From: an uncultured Clostridia bacterium
GTDB taxonomy: Bacteria; Bacillota; Clostridia; TANB77; CAG-508
Reading direction: 5' to 3'
Assembly (NCBI GenBank): GCA_944393485.1
Contig: CALYAJ010000008.1
Span: forward strand, 1-47,356
Length of the DNA: 47,356 nucleotides
The position numbers and the translations under genes are program-made. Below, one piece after another: positions 43,089 through 47,356 of the stretch (position 1 is its first letter; every line of letters starts with the position of its first letter). Under the pieces are notes generated by a model. It was not told where the DNA came from. It saw nothing but the letters and a program-made list of their open reading frames with translations, and ran no database searches.

Positions 43089-43895
43089 TTATAATTTTTC
43101 TAATACTTTTGCTACTCCGTCTTCGTCACTTGATGCTGTTATATATTTTGCATGTTTTTTTACACATTCCAATGAATTTCCCATTGCAATTGAATTTGGA
43201 GTTATATTAAACATAGAAATATCATTTTCTCCATCACCAATTGTTATAATCTCTTCTTTTTTTAAATCTAAATATCTACACATTGCATGTACAGCATTTC
43301 CCTTTGAAACAGATTCTGAAGCAATATCACAATAATAATTTTTACTTGGCTTTAATTCAGGATTTTTCAATTTTTTTGATTCATTTACTATTTTTACACC
43401 TTGAAAATTCTTTTCTAAATAACTTTTAAATTTTATTAATTTCTCAATATCAGAACTTGATAATACACATTGTAAGATATTTTCAGTTTCTATAATATTT
43501 TCTAATTCTTTAATTGTTTTTTCTTTATCTTTTTCATCTGGGAAAGCAGCTTTATTTAAAACTATTTCATCTTTATAATTAAATTTTATTGTTTCATCAT
43601 TTTCTTCAGCATATTCTAATAGTTGTTTTACTATATCCTTTTTTATTGAATCACTAAATATTTCTTTTTTCTTTTCTACATCATAACAAGAAGCTCCATT
43701 AGAAGAAATAATATATGGACTTGCACCTACTTGTTCTTGATAATTTATTGCATCTTTTCTAGCCCTTCCAGATGTTAATATTATATTAATTCCTTTTTGT
43801 CTACATCTTTTTATTTCGTATAATGTTTTTTCACTTACTTCTCTTTTTGAATTTGTTAATGTTTCATCAATATCTATAAATACTGCTTTTATCAA
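43089..43895 (-). CDS. Cof-type HAD-superfamily phosphatase
   Basis: A 268-residue haloacid-dehalogenase phosphatase of the Cof/YidA type, acting on small sugar phosphates or nucleotides. Motif I is FIDIDETLT (Asp8 nucleophile, Asp10), motif II lies in ILTSGRA, the conserved Lys is in SKGNAV, and motif IV is IGDGENDISMF. A C2-type cap fills the middle. It is 29 bp after the GH3 gene and likely cotranscribed with it, suggesting a sugar-phosphate substrate, but the family is promiscuous. Confidence 0.9.
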   Translation of the reverse strand: MIKAVFIDIDETLTNSKREVSEKTLYEIKRCRQKGINIILTSGRARKDAINYQEQVGASPYIISSNGASCYDVEKKKEIFSDSIKKDIVKQLLEYAEENDETIKFNYKDEIVLNKAAFPDEKDKEKTIKELENIIETENILQCVLSSSDIEKLIKFKSYLEKNFQGVKIVNESKKLKNPELKPSKNYYCDIASESVSKGNAVHAMCRYLDLKKEEIITIGDGENDISMFNITPNSIAMGNSLECVKKHAKYITASSDEDGVAKVLEKL

Positions 43896-43924
43896 TTTAT
43901 ATAATCCTCCTTCAATTATGCTAA

Positions 43925-46294
43925 TTATTTTAGATACAATCTCACAAAATCCAAGTCGAAATTCTCCTCATTTTTCTTAGCTACTTCTATAAATTCTTCT
44001 ACCATTTCTCTTGTATATTTACTACTTTTCTTTTCGTAAAATTTCTTTAATGGTTTTTGTAAATCCATCATTACCTTTGTTGCTTTATTTACATTTTGCT
44101 CTTTCATTAATTTATCCATTTTTTCCATTTCGTGTTCGAATATCTTTTTGCCTATTTTAGTATTTTTAAATTGCTCTAATGTATTTTCTACAGTTAAATC
44201 CTTTAAATCAATATATCTTGTAGGTATTTTATGTCCCAATATTTCTTCAAAATCATTATCACTAACATTTTCAATTGTTCCGGTTACATATGCGTTTGGG
44301 AACTCTTTATTTTTATTGACACCATTCAGTTCTAAATTAGCTTCTAATACAATATCTTCTACATTTTTTCCTACATAGATATTATATTGCCCTTGTTCTA
44401 TACACCATTTATTTTCTTCTACATCATAATAAGCTAATTCTTCTTTCTTTATTTTTATTATTACTTCCTTTTCTTCTGTTGGATTTAATTCAATTTTTTC
44501 AAATCCTTTTAATTCTTTTTTAGCTTTAAATACTTTTGAATTTTCTTGTCCTATATATACTTGTGCAATTTCTTTTCCAGATACTTCTCCTATATTTTTT
44601 ATTTTGAATTTTATAATGATATTTTCTTTGTCATCTTTCACTTCTAAATTAGAATATTCAAAATTTGTATAACTTAAACCATATCCAAAAGGAAATAACA
44701 CTTCCTTATTTATTTTATCATAATATCTATATCCAACATAAATACTTTCCTTATATTCCACACTTACTTCTGTTCCCGGATAATAATTATAACAAGGTGT
44801 ATCTTCTAAACTTAATGGATAGGTTTCTGCAAGTTTTCCACTAGGATTTACTTTTCCGGTCAAGCAATTTGCCATTGCTTCAGCCCCCGCTTCACCTCCT
44901 AGGTAACCTGTTATTATTGCTTGTACAGTATCTTTCCATGGCATTAAAATTGGCGAACCATTTGAAAGTACAATTACTACTTTTTTATTTAATTTGCAAA
45001 TTTCTTCTATTAATTTATTTTGATTATCTGGAATATCTAATGTAAATCTATCCATTCCTTCAGATTCAAAATTTTCTGTAAGACCAACACATAATATTAC
45101 TAATTCACTATTCTTAGCAACTTCTATAGATTCTTTTCTTAAATCCACATCATTTTCACTCTCTATTCTTTCATAGCCTTGTGCATAACTACATTCTATA
45201 CCTTGAGCTTTTAAACAATCTAACAAATTAGTTAACTTATATGGATTTATTGTAGAACTACCAGCACCTTGATATCTTGGGCTTTTAGCCATATCTCCTA
45301 TAACTGCCACTTTTTTATTTTTTATTGGCAATATATTTTCATCATTTTTTAATAAAACAATAGAATCTTCTGCTAATTTCCTTGCTATATTATGGTGTTC
45401 TTGCCTATTATATTCTTTTAAAGTTTCTCTTTCAGCTCCTTTAAATGCATATTCTAAAATTCTACTAACTACTTCATTTAGATATTCTTCTGATATTTTC
45501 TTATTTTTTACCGCTTCTACAATTTCTTCAACACCATTTCCTCTGCCACCAGGCATTTCTATCTCATTACCCGCAATCAAACCTGAAACTCTATCATTTT
45601 CTGCTCCCCAATCTGTTATAACTAAACCATCAAAATTCCATTCTTTTCTTAATATATTCATTAATTCTTGATTTTCGTTACAGTATGTTCCATTAAGCTT
45701 ATTATATGCACTCATAATAGACCATGGTTTTGCTTCTTTTACAATTATTTCAAAAGCTTTTAAGTAAATTTCTCTTAAGGTTCTTTCATCTACTACAGCA
45801 TTTATTGTTCTTCTTCTATTTTCTTGATTATTAGCTGCAAAATGCTTTACACAAGCTCCTACTCCATTTGCTTGCAGACCTTTTACGTATTCAGTTGCTA
45901 GAATTCCAGTCAAATGTGGATCCTCTGAGAAATACTCAAAATTTCTTCCACACAAAGGAGTTCTTTTAATATTTATAGCAGGACCTAAAACAATATCTAC
46001 ATCCTCATAAGCAGCTTCTTCTCCTAAACATTTTCCTAATGTGTATGTAGTTTCTTTATTCCAACTATTTCCTATTGTTGATGAAGCTGGAAAGCAAGTT
46101 GAAATTTCACTTTCATTAATTCCCAAATTATCTGCTTTTGTTTTTTGAACTCTTAATCCATGTGGTCCATCTGACATAGTGATACTTGGAATATTAAGTC
46201 TTTCTATTGCTTTACTATGCCAATAATCTCCTCCCACACATAAACTTGCTTTTTCTGTTAAAGACATTTTATCTATTATTTCTTTATACTTCAT
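43925..46294 (-). CDS. Glycoside hydrolase family 3 (beta-glucosidase / xylosidase type)
   Basis: A 789-residue enzyme that removes non-reducing beta-linked sugars. The N-terminal barrel has MSDGPHGLR, RNFEYFSEDP, the KHFAANNQENRR segment and the nucleophile Asp228 in GLVITDWGA. The second GH3 domain (from about 310) contains GAGSSTINPY and SEGMDRFTLDIPD. A fibronectin-III-like domain follows (FPFGYGLSYTNFEYSNL). The last 110 residues form an extra helical tail (DLTVENTLEQFKNTKIGKKIF). No signal peptide, so intracellular. The start at 46294 follows GGAGGTTTTT. Together with the pectate lyase and GH13 genes it points to plant-glycan use; the exact sugar is not predictable. Confidence 0.93.
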   Translation of the reverse strand: MKYKEIIDKMSLTEKASLCVGGDYWHSKAIERLNIPSITMSDGPHGLRVQKTKADNLGINESEISTCFPASSTIGNSWNKETTYTLGKCLGEEAAYEDVDIVLGPAINIKRTPLCGRNFEYFSEDPHLTGILATEYVKGLQANGVGACVKHFAANNQENRRRTINAVVDERTLREIYLKAFEIIVKEAKPWSIMSAYNKLNGTYCNENQELMNILRKEWNFDGLVITDWGAENDRVSGLIAGNEIEMPGGRGNGVEEIVEAVKNKKISEEYLNEVVSRILEYAFKGAERETLKEYNRQEHHNIARKLAEDSIVLLKNDENILPIKNKKVAVIGDMAKSPRYQGAGSSTINPYKLTNLLDCLKAQGIECSYAQGYERIESENDVDLRKESIEVAKNSELVILCVGLTENFESEGMDRFTLDIPDNQNKLIEEICKLNKKVVIVLSNGSPILMPWKDTVQAIITGYLGGEAGAEAMANCLTGKVNPSGKLAETYPLSLEDTPCYNYYPGTEVSVEYKESIYVGYRYYDKINKEVLFPFGYGLSYTNFEYSNLEVKDDKENIIIKFKIKNIGEVSGKEIAQVYIGQENSKVFKAKKELKGFEKIELNPTEEKEVIIKIKKEELAYYDVEENKWCIEQGQYNIYVGKNVEDIVLEANLELNGVNKNKEFPNAYVTGTIENVSDNDFEEILGHKIPTRYIDLKDLTVENTLEQFKNTKIGKKIFEHEMEKMDKLMKEQNVNKATKVMMDLQKPLKKFYEKKSSKYTREMVEEFIEVAKKNEENFDLDFVRLYLK

Positions 46295-46348
46295 AAAAAC
46301 CTCCATTTTATAGTTCATTAATATATCATAATTTTAATTTTATTACAA

Positions 46349-46377
46349 TTGACTAATTGCTTTTTTCGTAATATAAT
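46349..46377 (+). promoter_or_regulatory. Promoter for the GT2 gene
   Basis: TTGACT (46349-46354) and a perfect TATAAT (46372-46377) are 17 bp apart, about 40 bp before the ATG and divergent from the GH3 gene. Confidence 0.7.
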
Positions 46378-46419
46378 TAATATCTATTTAGCTTATATAG
46401 TAGCAGAGAGGATGAGTTT

Positions 46420-47283
46420 ATGGCACTATATTCAATCGTTATTCCCGTATATAATGCAGAAAAGACTATACGGAAATGTCTGGAAAGTATTCTAAATCAA
46501 TCTTACACAGATTTTGAAGTAGTCATTGTAAATGATGGTTCTACTGATAATACTGTTAAGATTATTGAAAGTTTTTTGCAATCAGATTGCAGGATAAAAC
46601 TTTTTAACTTTCCAAATTCAGGAGTCTCAGAAACTCGTAGACGAGGGATTAGTCTGGCAACTGGTGAATATATTCTTCAAGTTGACGCAGACGACACCAT
46701 TAATTCGGATTTATTGGCTCAATTGACCGATGTTATCTATAAATTTGGATTTCCAAAAATCGTTAGGTTTCATTGTAAACTTGTAGGTGATGACCCGAAG
46801 AAAAACCATCAACGATATAATTGTGATTCCAATCTATATCGTATTATGTCTGGAATGGAAGCTCTAAAATTATGGTCCAATCCTGACAAAAAGTATGCTC
46901 TATTTTGGCTTTTTGCGATGAAAAAATCTGTCTTTTCAGAATTACTTTTTCTTCCGCAATTACAATGCCATGAAGACTTAGCACTTATTCCGCTTCTAAT
47001 TGCAAAGGCTAGTACAGTCCTTGGAATAGATTATGTTGGCTATAACTATACCTATCAAAGTGACTCTAGCATAACAAATACTAAAAATTTAGAAGCTGAA
47101 AAATCGCGTGCTTTGGATTTCTTACGAGCATATCAATATGCTATCAAAAACTTCTTAAAGCTTGATAATCTCACTCCAAGTGATATTTCATTTTTTATGC
47201 GAGATTTTGATAGTAGGAAAGAAGATAAATATAATTCTCTTTCTCCTCGGTTAAAAAGAGAATTATATGATCTTTTCCATTAA
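46420..47283 (+). CDS. Family 2 glycosyltransferase
   Basis: A 287-residue GT2 (GT-A fold) enzyme that adds a sugar from a nucleotide donor to a surface glycan or lipid. The N terminus is classical: YSIVIPVYNAEKTIRKCLESILNQSYTDFEVVIVNDGSTDNT, with the metal-binding DADD motif near residue 90 and a CHEDLALIP block that supplies the likely catalytic acid. No transmembrane helix is visible. Codon use and G+C are higher and more mixed than in the rest of the window. It is on the plus strand at the edge of the minus-strand block and is followed by GC-rich hairpins, all of which suggests acquisition by transfer. The acceptor is unknown. Confidence 0.92.
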   Translation: MALYSIVIPVYNAEKTIRKCLESILNQSYTDFEVVIVNDGSTDNTVKIIESFLQSDCRIKLFNFPNSGVSETRRRGISLATGEYILQVDADDTINSDLLAQLTDVIYKFGFPKIVRFHCKLVGDDPKKNHQRYNCDSNLYRIMSGMEALKLWSNPDKKYALFWLFAMKKSVFSELLFLPQLQCHEDLALIPLLIAKASTVLGIDYVGYNYTYQSDSSITNTKNLEAEKSRALDFLRAYQYAIKNFLKLDNLTPSDISFFMRDFDSRKEDKYNSLSPRLKRELYDLFH

Positions 47284-47287
47284 TCAT

Positions 47288-47356
47288 AACCACCCGTGAA
47301 CGGGTGGTTTGCTCATCCCCTAGAAGGGGAATTACTTGCTCACCACCTGAAAGGCG
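47288..47356. other. Tandem GC-rich hairpins after the GT2 gene, possible IS200/IS605-type end
   Basis: AACCACCCG (47288-47296) pairs with CGGGTGGTT (47301-47309) around TGAA. A second hairpin CCCC-TAGAA-GGGG lies at 47317-47329, and CACCACCTGAAAGG begins a third unit cut by the window edge. The first may act as a terminator for the GT2 gene. The spaced, GC-rich hairpins are unlike other terminators here and resemble the subterminal hairpins of IS200/IS605-family elements or their relics. No transposase or tnpB gene is visible in the remaining bases. Confidence 0.45.

Noticed and set aside
1..47356. tRNA or rRNA genes in the intergenic gaps
   Set aside because: No gap shows a TTCGAAT/TTCAAAT T-loop with matching acceptor arms, and most gaps are too short.

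Overview
The window is about 47 kb of very AT-rich DNA from a Gram-positive bacterium. It looks like an uncultured gut-type member of the Clostridia. Supporting evidence: the gene orders plsX-acpP-rnc and rpsL-rpsG-fusA-tuf, a PASTA-tailed transpeptidase at the head of a murE-mraY-ftsW-murG operon, a MurE with the DNPR motif of meso-diaminopimelate-adding enzymes, an LPxTG-type sorting signal, strong AGGAGG ribosome binding sites, and consensus sigma-A promoters. Species cannot be named from the sequence alone. I found no tRNA, rRNA or CRISPR array. Almost everything between 2.6 and 46.3 kb is read from the minus strand.

Layout, left to right. 1-1.5 kb: a DDE transposase whose element runs off the window. 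1.5-2.6 kb: rplM-rpsI on the plus strand with promoter, leader and terminator. 2.6-6.3 kb: two zinc-ribbon membrane proteins, an AIM24-family protein and a transglutaminase-like protein. 6.4-8.3 kb: an intracellular GH13 alpha-glucan hydrolase. 8.3-11 kb: comM-dprA-yraN, where dprA lacks a normal start codon. 11.4-13.1 kb: yitT overlapping an 8-oxoguanine glycosylase gene. 13.1-16.3 kb: plsX, acpP, rnc and a gene that looks like an Elp3-type radical SAM protein without its iron-sulfur cysteines. 16.5-21 kb: rpsL-rpsG-fusA-tuf, with a structured rpsL-rpsG gap. 21.2-23.7 kb: an accessory island of two small, higher-GC membrane proteins and a divergent pair (54 aa plus a 378-aa coiled-coil protein). 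23.7-31 kb: trmFO, a large SNF2 helicase, topA and a small DUF6514-like gene. 31-39.3 kb: one long cell-wall operon ending in three unknown genes. 39.5-46.3 kb: a surface-anchored pectate lyase with four Ig-like repeats, a Cof-type HAD phosphatase and a GH3 glycosidase. 46.3-47.3 kb: a GT2 glycosyltransferase of different composition followed by GC-rich hairpins.

Together, the left and middle parts are housekeeping: translation, lipid precursor synthesis, RNA and DNA maintenance, and peptidoglycan. The right end and the GH13 gene suggest use of plant polysaccharides: pectin is cleaved at the cell surface, and oligosaccharides are finished inside. The least understood material is the island at 21.2-23.7 kb, the three-gene tail of the mur operon, and the cysteine-less radical SAM relative. 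RNA-level structure recurs: hairpins that contain stop codons (ogg, trmFO), a ribosome binding site inside a hairpin (yitT), and the rpsL-rpsG fold.
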